DNA of 64,000 bases from Georgenia sp. SYP-B2076 (GCF_003991205.1 NZ_RXOZ01000011.1:62001-126000); one strand, 5' to 3'. Shown: positions 24,182 through 33,346, counted from the first letter of the stretch. The notes: generated by a model not told the origin, from the letters alone. Numbers and translations are program-made.

Positions 24182-25155
24182 CCGGTGCGGGGCCCGTCGG
24201 CGCGGCCGCTCCGGCTCGCACCTCGGCGCCGGGCAGGCCGTCGTTGCCGGCGGCGACGTCGGCACCGGGCGCTGAATCGGGCGCCGGACCGGGCGTGGTC
24301 CGGCGGCGCGTGCGCCTTGCGCTGACGCCACCGTTCGACGTCGCCGCGGCCCTGGGCGGCCTGGCCGCGCACGCGGTCCCCGGCGCCGAGCGCACGGACC
24401 TCGCGGCCGCGAGCCACACCCGCACGGTCCCCGCGCCACACGGCACGGCCCTGGTCATCGTGCACCTCGCCGAGACGCACGCCGAGGCGACGCTCGACCT
24501 CGCGCACCCGGACGACGAGGCGGCCGTCCTCGCCGCGGTGCGGTTCTGGCTGGACCTGGACGCGGACCCCGCCGCCGTCGCCGAGCACCTGCGCACCGAC
24601 CTGGCGCTGGCTCCCCTCGTGGGCGCACGCCCGGGACTGCGCGTCCTCGGGCACGTGGACGGGTTCGAGGCGGCGGCGTCGACCGTGCTGGGCCAGCAGG
24701 TCTCGCTGGCGGCGGGCCGCACCTTCGTCGGGCGGCTCGTGGCCGCCTACGGCACCGCCGCCCCCGGGGGGTTCGCCGCGTTCCCGCGCCCCGAGCGCCT
24801 CGCCGCCGCCACGCCCGAGGAGCTGCAGCGAGCGGTCCGCATCACCGGGGCGCGCTCGCGGACCCTGCAGGCCCTGGCCGCCGCCTGCGCCGACGGGCTG
24901 ACCATCGGGCCCGGGGGAGACCTGGACCGGACCCGGCAGAAGCTCCGCGCGCTGCCCGGCATCGGCCCGTGGACCGTGGACTACCTCTCGCTGCGCGCCC
25001 TCGGGGACCGTGACGCCTTCCCGTCCGGAGACCTCGTCCTACGCCGGGCGCTCGGCGGTGTGGACGCAGCGGCCGCCGTCGCCCTGGCGGAGCGATGGCG
25101 GCCCTGGCGCGCCTACGCCGTCACCCACCTGTGGACGCGGGCGTCCTATCTCTGA
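24178..25155 (+). CDS. alkA: DNA-3-methyladenine glycosylase II (AlkA-like)
   Basis: A 325-residue base-excision glycosylase of the helix-hairpin-helix superfamily. After a low-complexity N-terminus (1-45), an AlkA N-terminal-like domain and the HhH domain follow. The hairpin reads LRALPGIGPWTVDYL (257-271) and the catalytic aspartate is Asp285 in FPSGDLVLRRAL. It should excise a broad range of alkylated bases. The GTG start overlaps tag. With ogt and tag it gives one operon three different alkylation-repair chemistries. No Ada-type regulatory domain is fused, unlike many actinobacterial AlkA proteins. Confidence 0.88.
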   Translation: MTGAGPVGAAAPARTSAPGRPSLPAATSAPGAESGAGPGVVRRRVRLALTPPFDVAAALGGLAAHAVPGAERTDLAAASHTRTVPAPHGTALVIVHLAETHAEATLDLAHPDDEAAVLAAVRFWLDLDADPAAVAEHLRTDLALAPLVGARPGLRVLGHVDGFEAAASTVLGQQVSLAAGRTFVGRLVAAYGTAAPGGFAAFPRPERLAAATPEELQRAVRITGARSRTLQALAAACADGLTIGPGGDLDRTRQKLRALPGIGPWTVDYLSLRALGDRDAFPSGDLVLRRALGGVDAAAAVALAERWRPWRAYAVTHLWTRASYL

Positions 25156-25172
25156 GCGGTGCCGGCGTCCTC

Positions 25173-25880
25173 TCAGGTGGTGGCACCGATGCCACGAAGC
25201 TGGATGTCCACGAGCTTCGTCACGTAACCGTCGATGCCCGCGCGGAGCTGCTCCTTGCTGGCGGGAGAGCCGAACAGGACGTGCACGAGCACCGCACCCT
25301 CGATGGCATCGAGGAGATGCATGACGGGGGTGTCCTTGGGGAGCTCGCCCTCCTCGATGGCCTTCTCGAGGCGATCCGTCAGGACGAGCAGGCCGCGGCT
25401 GATGCGCTCCTGACGGATCTCCTCGAACTCGAGCGGGTTGGCCTGCGCCGCGGAGTACAGATGGGACAGTGCCGGCCCATGCTCGCCGAGGTAGAGCTCG
25501 GCCCGGGCGCGCGCGTGCGCGACGAGGTGGTCACGCAGCGTCACGCCGGCGATGTCGGTCGGCACCGCGAGGTGGCTCTCCAGGTCGCGCAGCGCGTCGA
25601 GGAGGAGGTCGCGCTTGTCCTTCCACCTCAGGTAGATGGACGACTTCCCGATGCCGGCGTGGGTCGCCACGCCGTCGAGGCTGAGCCCGGCCCAGCCCCT
25701 CCGGCCGAACAGCTCGAGCACGGCGTGATACGCCCGTGCCTCGGTGTCGGCGTGCCTGGGTCGACCTGGACCACGGCGGACGGGGGGCTGCTCGGGCGCC
25801 GGCGCCACCTGGCCGACGGGGTCCTGCGGCTTCGACATGGGTACCTCTTGCTCGGACGCGGGGGATCGCTGTTCGGTCAT
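25173..25880 (-). CDS. TetR-family transcriptional regulator
   Basis: A 235-residue repressor. A flexible Pro-rich N-terminus (1-43) precedes the helix-turn-helix at about 65-90 (VATHAGIGKSSIYLRWKDKRDLL) and an all-helical ligand and dimer domain. ATG 25880 follows GGAG; ATG 25838 with AAGAGG upstream is an alternative start that only removes disordered residues. It converges on the alkylation-repair operon, 17 bases from alkA. The 452-base stretch upstream contains no target gene, so what it controls is unknown. Confidence 0.88.
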   Translation of the reverse strand: MTEQRSPASEQEVPMSKPQDPVGQVAPAPEQPPVRRGPGRPRHADTEARAYHAVLELFGRRGWAGLSLDGVATHAGIGKSSIYLRWKDKRDLLLDALRDLESHLAVPTDIAGVTLRDHLVAHARARAELYLGEHGPALSHLYSAAQANPLEFEEIRQERISRGLLVLTDRLEKAIEEGELPKDTPVMHLLDAIEGAVLVHVLFGSPASKEQLRAGIDGYVTKLVDIQLRGIGATT

Positions 25881-26332
25881 GTCTCCAGCCCTCTCCTCAA
25901 CACTTGCGCCCGAGATTACCGGCGTGCGAAGGGCCCGCGGGGTGATTTCGTCGGCATTTGATGACGAGTTTCCGGGGCCTGTCGGGGGCGCGGGGCGGGG
26001 TCGTCGCTGGCGGGGAACGGCGGTGTCGCCGCACGCGCGGCGGCTCCTTCCGTTCTTGCAGGTGGGCACGTCGGCGGCCCTTGCGGACACCGTCTGACGG
26101 GCGGCCGGAAGCGCTTTGGAGACGAGGCCGGACGGATCCGGGCGGTGCTCGAGCGGGTCACGGACAAGGGCTAGAGCGGGGGGCCGGGCACCGCAGAGGA
26201 CGCGCCCGCCGCCCCACGGTCGGGTGCGGGCAGCCGCAGGGTGCACCTGCGTGCGACCGCGCGCCCGGTCCCTGCGCGGTCACATGCGTGCGCCCGCGGG
26301 CCGTCGTGGCCCGCGGGCGCCTTCCCCGGTCC
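25881..26332. other. 452-base stretch without a gene
   Basis: No coding sequence is supported on either strand. Apart from the terminator hairpin at 26290-26320 I see nothing recognisable. The left part should carry the TetR promoter. Confidence 0.5.
26290..26320 (-). terminator. Terminator of the uncharacterised gene at 26333
   Basis: A perfect 13-base stem (26290-26302 with 26308-26320) over a five-base loop lies 12 bases past the stop of the leftward gene. Confidence 0.75.
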
Positions 26333-27040
26333 CTACCGCGCCAGGACGGGGGCGCAGACGTCGAGCCACCGGTCCGGCTCGAGCGACGGCGCGCTCACCC
26401 GCCGGTCCGGTGCGTCGTGCGCGGCAGCGAGGTCCTGGCACATCTGGATCGCCGAGCTCAGCAACGAGCGAAGGCGGTCGTCTGTGTCGGTCACGCAGGC
26501 CATCGCGATCCCCGGGACCGCGAAGTCCAGTATCACCGGCCCCGGGTGGTACCGCACCGGGCCCAGCACGCCGTGCGCGACGAAGTCCCGGGCCCACGCG
26601 GCCGCGAGGGGCACCTCGTCCAGGGCCGCCGCCGTGGTGGCCCGCGGCGTCCCCGGGTCACGCCCGTCGGTCTCGCCGAGCATCCGGTCCACGCTCAGCA
26701 CGCCGACCGCGAGCGCACGCTGCGTCTCCTCGGCGACGACGGGCAGGGCGGAGAGGGCCGCGAGGAGGGCAATCTCGTGGTTCCACCGCGGGTCGTTGCT
26801 GGTCAGGCCGATGACCGAGGGGATGAGCGGCGCGAGGCGCGGGCGCGCGGCGTCGGACGTGCAGTCGTTCACGAGACGGGCGAGATGGGCGAGCAGCGGG
26901 TGGGTGCACGCGGGCCGGTCGCTCCATCGCTCGCCCGCCAGGTAGGACGCGAGCTCCATGAAGCACGCGCCCCGCCGCGGATTGCGGTGCTTGCCGCGCG
27001 CGAGCATGGGGAGCATGTCTGGCTGATCGGTACCAAGCAT
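26333..27040 (-). CDS. Uncharacterised actinobacterial protein, copy A
   Basis: I do not recognise a functional family. The protein (235 residues from ATG 27040) is clearly paralogous to the one at 28236-28925; both have RRGACFMELAS, LAGERWSD, the Cys-Thr-His-Pro motif of CTHPLLAHLARLVND, and PRLAPLIPSVIGL. The conserved Cys, Glu, His and Asp could bind a metal or form an active site. The C-terminal half is variable. The start is chosen by alignment with the paralogue; ATG 27100 would add 20 residues. The two copies flank the purine nucleoside phosphorylase gene. No signal peptide or membrane segment is visible. Confidence 0.75.
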   Translation of the reverse strand: MLGTDQPDMLPMLARGKHRNPRRGACFMELASYLAGERWSDRPACTHPLLAHLARLVNDCTSDAARPRLAPLIPSVIGLTSNDPRWNHEIALLAALSALPVVAEETQRALAVGVLSVDRMLGETDGRDPGTPRATTAAALDEVPLAAAWARDFVAHGVLGPVRYHPGPVILDFAVPGIAMACVTDTDDRLRSLLSSAIQMCQDLAAAHDAPDRRVSAPSLEPDRWLDVCAPVLAR

Positions 27041-27205
27041 CACGATCTCACCGGCCTCGGCACTGGGTGACGTGGTTGACGTCACACCAGTCTGCGACAT
27101 ACCGGCACCCTGTGCAACGGGTGGCGCCCCCGCGCGCGCCCGGCATGGCAGCGCCGGGCCGGGCGCGTCCCCCGGTGAGGGGGCCGGCACGGCACCGGCC
27201 GCGTC

Positions 27206-27304
27206 GGCGCGGCCCGTTCCTGGGGCCCCCCGGGATCAGGCGCGGCCCGTCCCGGTGGGGCCCCGCGATCGGGCGCGAGCTGTCCCCGGGAGCCCCGGAT
27301 CAGC
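27206..27304. repeat. 33-bp tandem repeat, three copies
   Basis: Units starting at 27206, 27239 and 27272 all begin GGCGCG and end near GATC. Copies 1 and 2 share GGCGCGGCCCG; copy 3 is more diverged and its end overlaps the stop codon of deoD. Being GC-rich and just past the gene, the array may influence termination. Confidence 0.75.
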
Positions 27305-28007
27305 AGTGCGCGGCGGCGACGGCGAGCGCGAGGGCGCGGTCAAACGTGCGCTCGCGGTCGTCCGCGCTCATGTCCTGGGTGTGGTCGAGCAGGTGGTCGG
27401 AGATCGTGAGCACGGCGAGCGCCTGCCGGTCGTACTGCGCCGCGATGGCGTACAGGCCGGCGGCCTCCATCTCGACGGCGAGGGTGCCGTAGTCCGCGAG
27501 CGCCTGGATCTGCTCGGCGGGGTTGCCGTAGAAGTGGTCGCGGGAGACCACCGGGGCGACGTGGATGTCGGTGGCCTCGCCGGCGGCGGCCACGGCGGCC
27601 GCGACCAGTGGGTAGGAGGCGACGGCGGAGAAGTGGATCCCCGGGATGCGCGAGGCGTTCATCGCCGAGTCGGTGTGGGCGCCGAGCGCCACCACGACGT
27701 CGCCGACCCTGACCTTCGGCGAGAGCCCGCCGGCCGTCCCCACGCGGATGATGCGCTGGACGTCGTAGTGGTCGAAGAGCTCGTTGGCGTAGATGCCCAG
27801 CGACGGCATCCCCATGCCCGAGGCCATGACGCTGAGCGGCTTGCCGTCCACCGTGCCGGTGTACGCGCCGATGCCGCGCACGTCGGAGACCTTCCGGGCG
27901 TCGGGCATGAGCGCCGCGGCGATCCGCTCGGCACGCCGGGGGTCTCCCGGCATGAGCACTGCGGGGGCGAAGTCGCCCTTCTCGGCGGCGATGTGCGGGG
28001 TGGCCAT
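27300..28007 (-). CDS. deoD: Purine-nucleoside phosphorylase, DeoD type
   Basis: A 235-residue hexameric-type nucleoside phosphorylase that splits purine (deoxy)nucleosides with phosphate during salvage. Signatures include VLMPGDPRRAERIA, GMGMPSLGIYANEL, IIRVGTAGGL, VEMEAAGLYA and the acid ISDHLLDH with the catalytic aspartate. Length matches E. coli DeoD. GAAGGAG precedes the ATG at 28007. It stands between two copies of an uncharacterised gene and downstream of a strong terminator, so it probably has its own promoter. Confidence 0.95.
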   Translation of the reverse strand: MATPHIAAEKGDFAPAVLMPGDPRRAERIAAALMPDARKVSDVRGIGAYTGTVDGKPLSVMASGMGMPSLGIYANELFDHYDVQRIIRVGTAGGLSPKVRVGDVVVALGAHTDSAMNASRIPGIHFSAVASYPLVAAAVAAAGEATDIHVAPVVSRDHFYGNPAEQIQALADYGTLAVEMEAAGLYAIAAQYDRQALAVLTISDHLLDHTQDMSADDRERTFDRALALAVAAAHC

Positions 28008-28126
28008 GAGGCTCCTTCTGGTCGGCGCCCGCCCGGCGCGCGGCGGACGGGCTGTGCGGGGCCGGTCACGCGGGCCGGCACCGCCCATGCTCCCATCTCC
28101 GGGAACGAGGCCGCGCCCGTCCGCAC

Positions 28127-28183
28127 GCATGACGACGCCGGGGCCCGGCAGGTCTGGCCTGCCGGGCCCCGGCGTCGTCATGC
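28127..28183 (-). terminator. Perfect 26-bp stem terminator
   Basis: Bases 28127-28152 pair without mismatch to 28158-28183 around a five-base loop, about 50 bases past the stop of the leftward gene at 28236. It is one of the strongest hairpins in the window and separates that gene from deoD. Confidence 0.85.
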
Positions 28184-28235
28184 ACGCGGGGACCGCGTCC
28201 CCCCGCGGGTCAGCCGAGCGCCGCCGCGGTGTGGC

Positions 28236-28925
28236 TCACCGGCGTGCCGCGGGCGCGAACTGCTCGAGCCGGCGGTCGACGGCGAGGTCCGCCTCGGGCT
28301 TGACCTCGCGGCCGGCGAGGTCCTGGCACAGCGCGACGGCCGCGACGAGGAGGTCGAACAGGTACTGGTCCGCGTCGGACCCGCGGGCGTCGGCGATGGC
28401 GGGCACCGCGCACTCGAGGATCGCGGGCCCGGGGTGGTTCCTGGCGTGGCTGGAACCGATCCTGTCGGCGAACTCCCGCGCCCACCGCGCGGCCTCCGGC
28501 GCCTGCTCGAGCGCCTGCTGGCTCCCGGGTCGGAGGCTCCCGAGGGTGCGGCCCTCCTCCGCGGCGAGCAGCCGCTCGCAGGAGAGGATCCCGACCGCGA
28601 GGGTCGGCCGCCGGGGCTCGCGCGCGAGCGGCAGCGCCGTGGTGGCGGCGAGCAGGGCGATCTCGTGGCCCCACCGCGGGTCCGCGCTCCGCAGCCCGAT
28701 GACCGAGGGGATCAGCGGGGCCAGCCGCGGCCGGGCGGCGTCCGAGGTGAAGTCGTTGACCAGCCGCGCGAGGTGGGCCAACAGCGGATGGGTGCAGGAC
28801 GGGTGGTCGCTCCACCGCTCTCCCGCAAGGAACGAGGCGAGCTCCATGAAGCATGCGCCCCGTCTCGGGCTCCGGTGCCTGCCACGGCCCAGGACCGGGA
28901 GAATGTCTGTCTGGTCGTTACGCAT
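28236..28925 (-). CDS. Uncharacterised actinobacterial protein, copy B
   Basis: A 229-residue paralogue of the protein at 26333-27040 with the same N-terminal block (RRGACFMELAS, LAGERWSD, CTHPLLAHLARLVND, PRLAPLIPSVIGL) and a diverged C-terminus. Conservation is concentrated in the first 90 residues, so that part probably holds the function. GAGGTGAGG precedes the ATG. No transmembrane or export signals are seen. I assign no function. The near-identity of the N-terminal blocks against diverged tails suggests either strong constraint or partial gene conversion. Confidence 0.78.
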   Translation of the reverse strand: MRNDQTDILPVLGRGRHRSPRRGACFMELASFLAGERWSDHPSCTHPLLAHLARLVNDFTSDAARPRLAPLIPSVIGLRSADPRWGHEIALLAATTALPLAREPRRPTLAVGILSCERLLAAEEGRTLGSLRPGSQQALEQAPEAARWAREFADRIGSSHARNHPGPAILECAVPAIADARGSDADQYLFDLLVAAVALCQDLAGREVKPEADLAVDRRLEQFAPAARR

Positions 28926-29080
28926 TCGACCTCACCTCGCCTGCTGGTGTGTGCTCCGTACCCGCAGTGTGCTCTACATCACACCGGCGCACAACGGGGA
29001 ACGGGCCCCCGCCGTGCGGTCCCGCACGCCGCGCGGGCAGGCCCGCGGCGCGGGCCGCGCGGGCTGCCCCGGCTCCGCCG

Positions 29081-29848
29081 TCAGAACATCGCCTCGGGGG
29101 GCGCCACCTGCTCGGCCCGACGGCGCGCGTCCTCCATCGCGGCCAGGATCTCGGCCTCCCGGCCGGCGTCGAGGCGCGCCAGCGGCACGGAACAGCTGAA
29201 GGCGTCGCGCACCGGCGTGGTGTAGCGCAGCGCGACCCCGAAGCACCGCAGCCCGGGCGTGTTCTCCTCGTCGTCGACGGCGTACCCGCGCTCGCGGACG
29301 GCCGCGAGGTCGGCGAGGAGCGCCCCACGCTCCGTGATCGTGCGGGCGGTGACCCCGGGAAGGTCCGCGGGCACGTCGCCCGGCCGTTCGGCGAGGATCG
29401 CCTTGCCCAGCCCCGTGGCGTGGGCCGGCAGGCGCCGCCCCACCCGAGACACCGTTCGGAGGTACCGGTGCGACTCCTGGGTCGCGAGGTACACGACGTC
29501 GTCGCCGTCGAGGCGCGCGAGGTGGACCGTCTCGTTGAGCAGCTCGCTGAGCCCCACCATGACCGGGCGGACCGCGCGCACGTACGGGTCGGCGTCGAGG
29601 AACGAGGTGCCCACCAGCAGGGCGCGGATGCCGAGGGCGTAGCAGGTGCCGGTGCGGTCGGTGCGGACCCACCCGCGGCTCACGAGCGTGCGGAGCAGCG
29701 CATGGGTGCTCGAGCGCGGCGTGCCGAGCGCCTCCGTGATGTCGCGCAGCCGCACGGGCTGCCCGACCTGGGCGGCAAGGTGCTCGAGCAGCTCCATGGT
29801 GCGCGCCGCCGACTTCACCTCGGGCGCGCCGGTGCTCGTCTGGGTCAT
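29081..29848 (-). CDS. IclR-family regulator of the glucarate operon
   Basis: A 255-residue IclR regulator with an N-terminal winged helix (about 12-70, GTPRSSTHALLRTLVSRG) and the C-terminal effector domain (75-250, with GLGKAILAE and DDEENTPGLRCFGVAL). It is divergent from the glucarate genes, the classic arrangement for a local repressor responding to a sugar acid or its 2-keto-3-deoxy derivative. GGAGG lies nine bases before the ATG at 29848. A near-palindrome at 30006-30021 in the divergent region is a candidate binding site. Confidence 0.9.
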   Translation of the reverse strand: MTQTSTGAPEVKSAARTMELLEHLAAQVGQPVRLRDITEALGTPRSSTHALLRTLVSRGWVRTDRTGTCYALGIRALLVGTSFLDADPYVRAVRPVMVGLSELLNETVHLARLDGDDVVYLATQESHRYLRTVSRVGRRLPAHATGLGKAILAERPGDVPADLPGVTARTITERGALLADLAAVRERGYAVDDEENTPGLRCFGVALRYTTPVRDAFSCSVPLARLDAGREAEILAAMEDARRRAEQVAPPEAMF

Positions 29849-30005
29849 CGCTCGTGCCTCCCGGCTCTCGACGGGCGGAGCCTCGGGGCGCCCTGCCGCT
29901 GGGGATCCACGATCGCGGAAGTTCCGGACGGCTCGGGGGACCAACGTCCTCGGAAGGCCCCACACGCCGCCAGCAGACTCCTACTTGTTCACACACACGG
30001 ATGCC

Positions 30006-30021
30006 GTCCACATATGAGGAC
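30006..30021. promoter_or_regulatory. Operator candidate GTCC-A-CATATG-A-GGAC
   Basis: A 16-base element whose outer four bases and central CATATG are palindromic, with one non-pairing position on each side. It lies 79 bases before the DapA-family start and 158 bases before the IclR start. It may be the site of the adjacent IclR regulator. Confidence 0.4.
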
Positions 30022-30099
30022 AACGGCTCTCGAGCACCGCCCGGCGGTGGGACAGCGGCCACCACCCCAGGGCGAGCCGTACAAACGGAAGGAACGACG

Positions 30100-31032
30100 A
30101 TGTTCACACCAGAGGGGATCATTCCCGCACTGGTCACCCCGCTCGACCAGCAGGGCGAGCTGCTGGAGGACGGCCTCCGCGACGTCCTCGACTACGTGAT
30201 CGCCGGTGGCGTGCACGGGGTCTTCGTGCTGGGCAGCTCGGGCGAGATCTACGGCCTGAGCGACGCGCAGAAGCGCCGCGTCATCGAGATCACCGTCGAG
30301 CACGTCGCCGGGCGCGTCCCGGTCTACGCCGGGGCAAGCGAGATCACCACGCGCGACTGCATCAAGACCGCCCAGATGGTCCAGGAGATCGGCGGGGTCT
30401 CGGCGTTGTCCGTCCTCACCCCCTACTTCATGACGCCCACACAGTCCGAGCTCGTGGAGCACTACACGGCCATCGCCGGGGAGACGGACCTGCCGATCCT
30501 GCTCTACGGCAACCCGGGGCGCACCAAGGTCAGCCTGCCCCTGACGACCGTGCTCACCCTCGCCGAGGTGACGAACATCGTCGGCGTCAAGGACTCCAGC
30601 GGCGACCTGACCCTGACCACGGACTACCTGCGTGAGGTGCCCGAGGGCTTCTCCGTCCTGGTCGGCAAGGACACCCTCATCCACGCGGGCCTCTCCCACG
30701 GTGCCGCCGGGGCCATCGCCTCGACCGCCAACGTCGTGCCCCGCCTGGTCTCGGAGATCTACAACTCCTACCGCCGCGGCGACCTCGCCCGTTCCCTGGA
30801 GCTGCAGTACCGGCTCTCCCCGCTGCGGGGCCTCGTCGACAAGGCCACCTTCCCGGTGGCGCTCAAGGAGGGCCTGCGCTTCGCCGGCGTCGAGGCCGGC
30901 TACTGCTTCGCCCCCGCCCGTGACATGGCGGAGCCGTACCGCGCGCAGCTCGCCGCCGTCGTGCGGGACATCGTCGACGCGGACGACCTGTCCGTCGCGG
31001 CACCCACATTCGCCCTGGCCGGAACGGAGTAG
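30100..31032 (+). CDS. DapA-family lyase, probable 5-keto-4-deoxyglucarate aldolase or dehydratase
   Basis: A 310-residue class I aldolase of the dihydrodipicolinate synthase superfamily. The Schiff-base lysine is Lys164 (GVKDSSGD), the catalytic tyrosine Tyr136 (LLYGNPG) and GSSGEIYGLS is the substrate loop. Neighbouring garR, gudD and garK imply a step making tartronate semialdehyde and pyruvate from 5-keto-4-deoxyglucarate, done in E. coli by the unrelated GarL. An alternative is the decarboxylating dehydratase, but that would leave GarR and GarK unused. GGAAGGAACG precedes the ATG at 30100. Its stop lies five bases before the permease gene. Confidence 0.82.
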   Translation: MFTPEGIIPALVTPLDQQGELLEDGLRDVLDYVIAGGVHGVFVLGSSGEIYGLSDAQKRRVIEITVEHVAGRVPVYAGASEITTRDCIKTAQMVQEIGGVSALSVLTPYFMTPTQSELVEHYTAIAGETDLPILLYGNPGRTKVSLPLTTVLTLAEVTNIVGVKDSSGDLTLTTDYLREVPEGFSVLVGKDTLIHAGLSHGAAGAIASTANVVPRLVSEIYNSYRRGDLARSLELQYRLSPLRGLVDKATFPVALKEGLRFAGVEAGYCFAPARDMAEPYRAQLAAVVRDIVDADDLSVAAPTFALAGTE

Positions 31033-31037
31033 TCGCC

Positions 31038-32363
31038 ATGCCTCTCGTCGTCGTCGGCCTCGGGGTCGTCCTCCTGCTCTTCCTCATGACCAAGATGAAG
31101 CTCAACGGCTTCATCGCCCTCATCCTCGTCGCGATCCTCGTCGGCGCCGCCCAGGGGATGCCCCTGCCGGACATCATGGACTCGATGGCCGACGGCGTCG
31201 GCGGACAGCTCGACGACCTCATCCTCGTCATCGGCTTCGGCGCCATGATCGGCAAGATCATGGCCGACTGCGGCGCCGCCCAGCGCATCGCGATGAGCAT
31301 GATCAACAAGTTCGGCGTCAAGAACGTCCAGGTCGCCATGCTCGTGACGGCCTTCGCGCTCGGCGTCACCATGTTCTTCGAGGTCGCGTTCGTCATCCTC
31401 GTCCCGCTCGTCTTCACGATCGTGCGCGAGACCGGCGTCAAGCTGCTCTGGGTCGGCCTGCCCATGGCTGTGGGCCTGTCCACGATGCACAGCTTCCTGC
31501 CGCCGCACCCCGGCCCCACAGCCGTCGCCGGCATGTTCGAGGCCTCCACCGGCCTGACCCTGCTCTACGGCCTGTTCATCGCGATCCCCGCTGGCGGCCT
31601 CATCGCCCTGCTGTGGCCGCGCCTGCCCTTCATCCGCCGGATGGACCCGCAGATCCCCGCCGGCCTCGTCTCCGAGAAGACCTTCACGGACCGGGAGATG
31701 CCCAGCTTCGCCGTCTCCATCTTCTCGGCGCTGTTCCCCGTCGTCCTCATCGCCGGCGCGTCCATCACCGAGCTCGCCGTGGGCCCGGACCACCCCGTCA
31801 TGACCTACGTCGGCTTCTTCGGCGACGCCCCGATCGCCCTGCTCCTCTCGCTCCTGCTGTCCCTGTGGCTGCTCGGCACCCGGGTCGGCCGCTCGCTGGA
31901 CGACGTCATGAAGTCGGCCGGCAACTCCGTCAAGCCCATGGCGATGATCGTGCTCGTCATCGGCGCCGGCGGCGCCTTCAAGCAGGTGCTCGTCGACGGC
32001 GGCATCTCCGACTACATCACGAACCTCACCAGCGGCTGGTCCGTCTCCCCGATCGTCCTGGCCTGGGCCATCGCCGTGATCATGCGCGTGGCCCTCGGCT
32101 CGGCGTCCGTCGCCGTCGTCACCGCGGCGGGCATCGCCCTGCCGCTGGTCCAGGCGGCCGGCATCAGCCCCGAGGTCATGGTCCTCGCCGTCTCCTGCGG
32201 CTCGGTGGCCTTCTCCCATGTGAACGACCCCGGCTTCTGGATGTACAAGGAGTACTTCGGCCTCTCGGTCATGGACGCCATCAAGTCCCGGACCACCTAC
32301 ACCACCGCCCTGGCGATCCTCGGCCTCATCGGCTGCCTCGCCGTCAACGCGGTCATCTCCTGA
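31038..32363 (+). CDS. GntP-family sugar-acid permease
   Basis: A 441-residue membrane protein with about twelve to fourteen hydrophobic segments and the GntP signatures MTMFFEVAFVILVPL, HSFLPPHPGPTAVA and the late block FSHVNDPGFWMYKEYF. GntP permeases take up gluconate and related sugar acids with protons. Inside the glucarate operon it is the likely glucarate/galactarate importer. It starts five bases after the upstream gene, using GGAG within that gene as ribosome site. Confidence 0.92.
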   Translation: MPLVVVGLGVVLLLFLMTKMKLNGFIALILVAILVGAAQGMPLPDIMDSMADGVGGQLDDLILVIGFGAMIGKIMADCGAAQRIAMSMINKFGVKNVQVAMLVTAFALGVTMFFEVAFVILVPLVFTIVRETGVKLLWVGLPMAVGLSTMHSFLPPHPGPTAVAGMFEASTGLTLLYGLFIAIPAGGLIALLWPRLPFIRRMDPQIPAGLVSEKTFTDREMPSFAVSIFSALFPVVLIAGASITELAVGPDHPVMTYVGFFGDAPIALLLSLLLSLWLLGTRVGRSLDDVMKSAGNSVKPMAMIVLVIGAGGAFKQVLVDGGISDYITNLTSGWSVSPIVLAWAIAVIMRVALGSASVAVVTAAGIALPLVQAAGISPEVMVLAVSCGSVAFSHVNDPGFWMYKEYFGLSVMDAIKSRTTYTTALAILGLIGCLAVNAVIS

Positions 32364-32446
32364 TCCCTCCGCCGGCGGTGGCGGGCCACCCCCCACCGCC
32401 GGCGGACCAACTCCTCCCAACCGGACAAGAAAGAACGGGAAGAACA

Positions 32447-33346
32447 ATGAAGATCGGATTCATCGGACTCGGCATCATGGGCAAGCCCATGGCGAAGAAC
32501 CTCCTCGCAGCCGGCCACGAGCTCGTCGTGCGGGACAACAACGCCGACGCCGTCGCCGAGCTGGTCGCCGCTGGCGCCACGACCGGCGAGAACCCTCGGG
32601 CGGTCGCCGCCCAGGTCGAGCTCGTCCTGACCATGCTGCCCAACTCGCCCCACGTGAAGGAGGTCGTCCTCGGTGAGGGCGGCGTCATCGAGGGCGCCCA
32701 CGAGGGCCTGGCCTACATCGACATGAGCTCCATCGCCCCGCTCGTCTCCCGCGAGGTGTCGGGCGCGCTGGCCGCCACGGGCGTGCCCATGCTGGACGCC
32801 CCCGTCTCGGGCGGGGAGCCCGGCGCGATCGCCGGGACGCTGTCCTTCATGGTCGGCGGCCCCCAGGAGCTCTTCGACCGCTACCGGGACGTCCTCGACA
32901 TCATGGGCGGGTCCGTCGTGCGGGTCGGCGAGATCGGCGCGGGCAACATCGCCAAGCTGGCCAACCAGGCCATCGTCGCGATCAACATCGCCGCCGTCTC
33001 GGAGGCGCTGGTGCTCTCCCACAAGGCCGGCGTCGACCCGGAGGCCGTCTTCCAGGCCATCCGGGGCGGGCTGGCCGGCTCGAACGTCATGGAGGCCAAG
33101 GCCCCGATGATGCTCGAGCACAACTTCAAGCCCGGCTTCCGCATCAACCTGCACATCAAGGACCTCACCAACGTCCTGTCCACCTCGTCCGAGGTGGGCG
33201 TGCCGCTGCCGCTGACCGCCGCCGTCTTCCAGCAGATGACGGCCCTGAAAGCGGCAGGCCACGAGCTCGAGGACCACAGCGCCCTGCTGCGGAACTACGA
33301 GCGCGCCGCAAACACCCAGATCTCTCGAGGAGGAGAGCAGAAGTGA
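32447..33346 (+). CDS. garR: 2-hydroxy-3-oxopropionate (tartronate semialdehyde) reductase
   Basis: A 299-residue beta-hydroxyacid dehydrogenase. The Rossmann motif GFIGLGIMG opens the protein, DAPVSGG (118-124) is the substrate loop and Lys170 (IAKLANQ) is catalytic. It reduces tartronate semialdehyde to D-glycerate with NAD(P)H. It lies between the permease and glucarate dehydratase genes, and its stop overlaps the next start as GTGA. The combination with garK-like and gudD genes supports GarR over 3-hydroxyisobutyrate dehydrogenase. Confidence 0.9.
   Translation: MKIGFIGLGIMGKPMAKNLLAAGHELVVRDNNADAVAELVAAGATTGENPRAVAAQVELVLTMLPNSPHVKEVVLGEGGVIEGAHEGLAYIDMSSIAPLVSREVSGALAATGVPMLDAPVSGGEPGAIAGTLSFMVGGPQELFDRYRDVLDIMGGSVVRVGEIGAGNIAKLANQAIVAINIAAVSEALVLSHKAGVDPEAVFQAIRGGLAGSNVMEAKAPMMLEHNFKPGFRINLHIKDLTNVLSTSSEVGVPLPLTAAVFQQMTALKAAGHELEDHSALLRNYERAANTQISRGGEQK

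Noticed and set aside
30632-33346. 904-codon frame spanning the permease and garR
   Set aside because: Its first two thirds are an Arg/Pro/His-rich shadow of the DapA-family and GntP genes; only the last 300 codons are real (garR).
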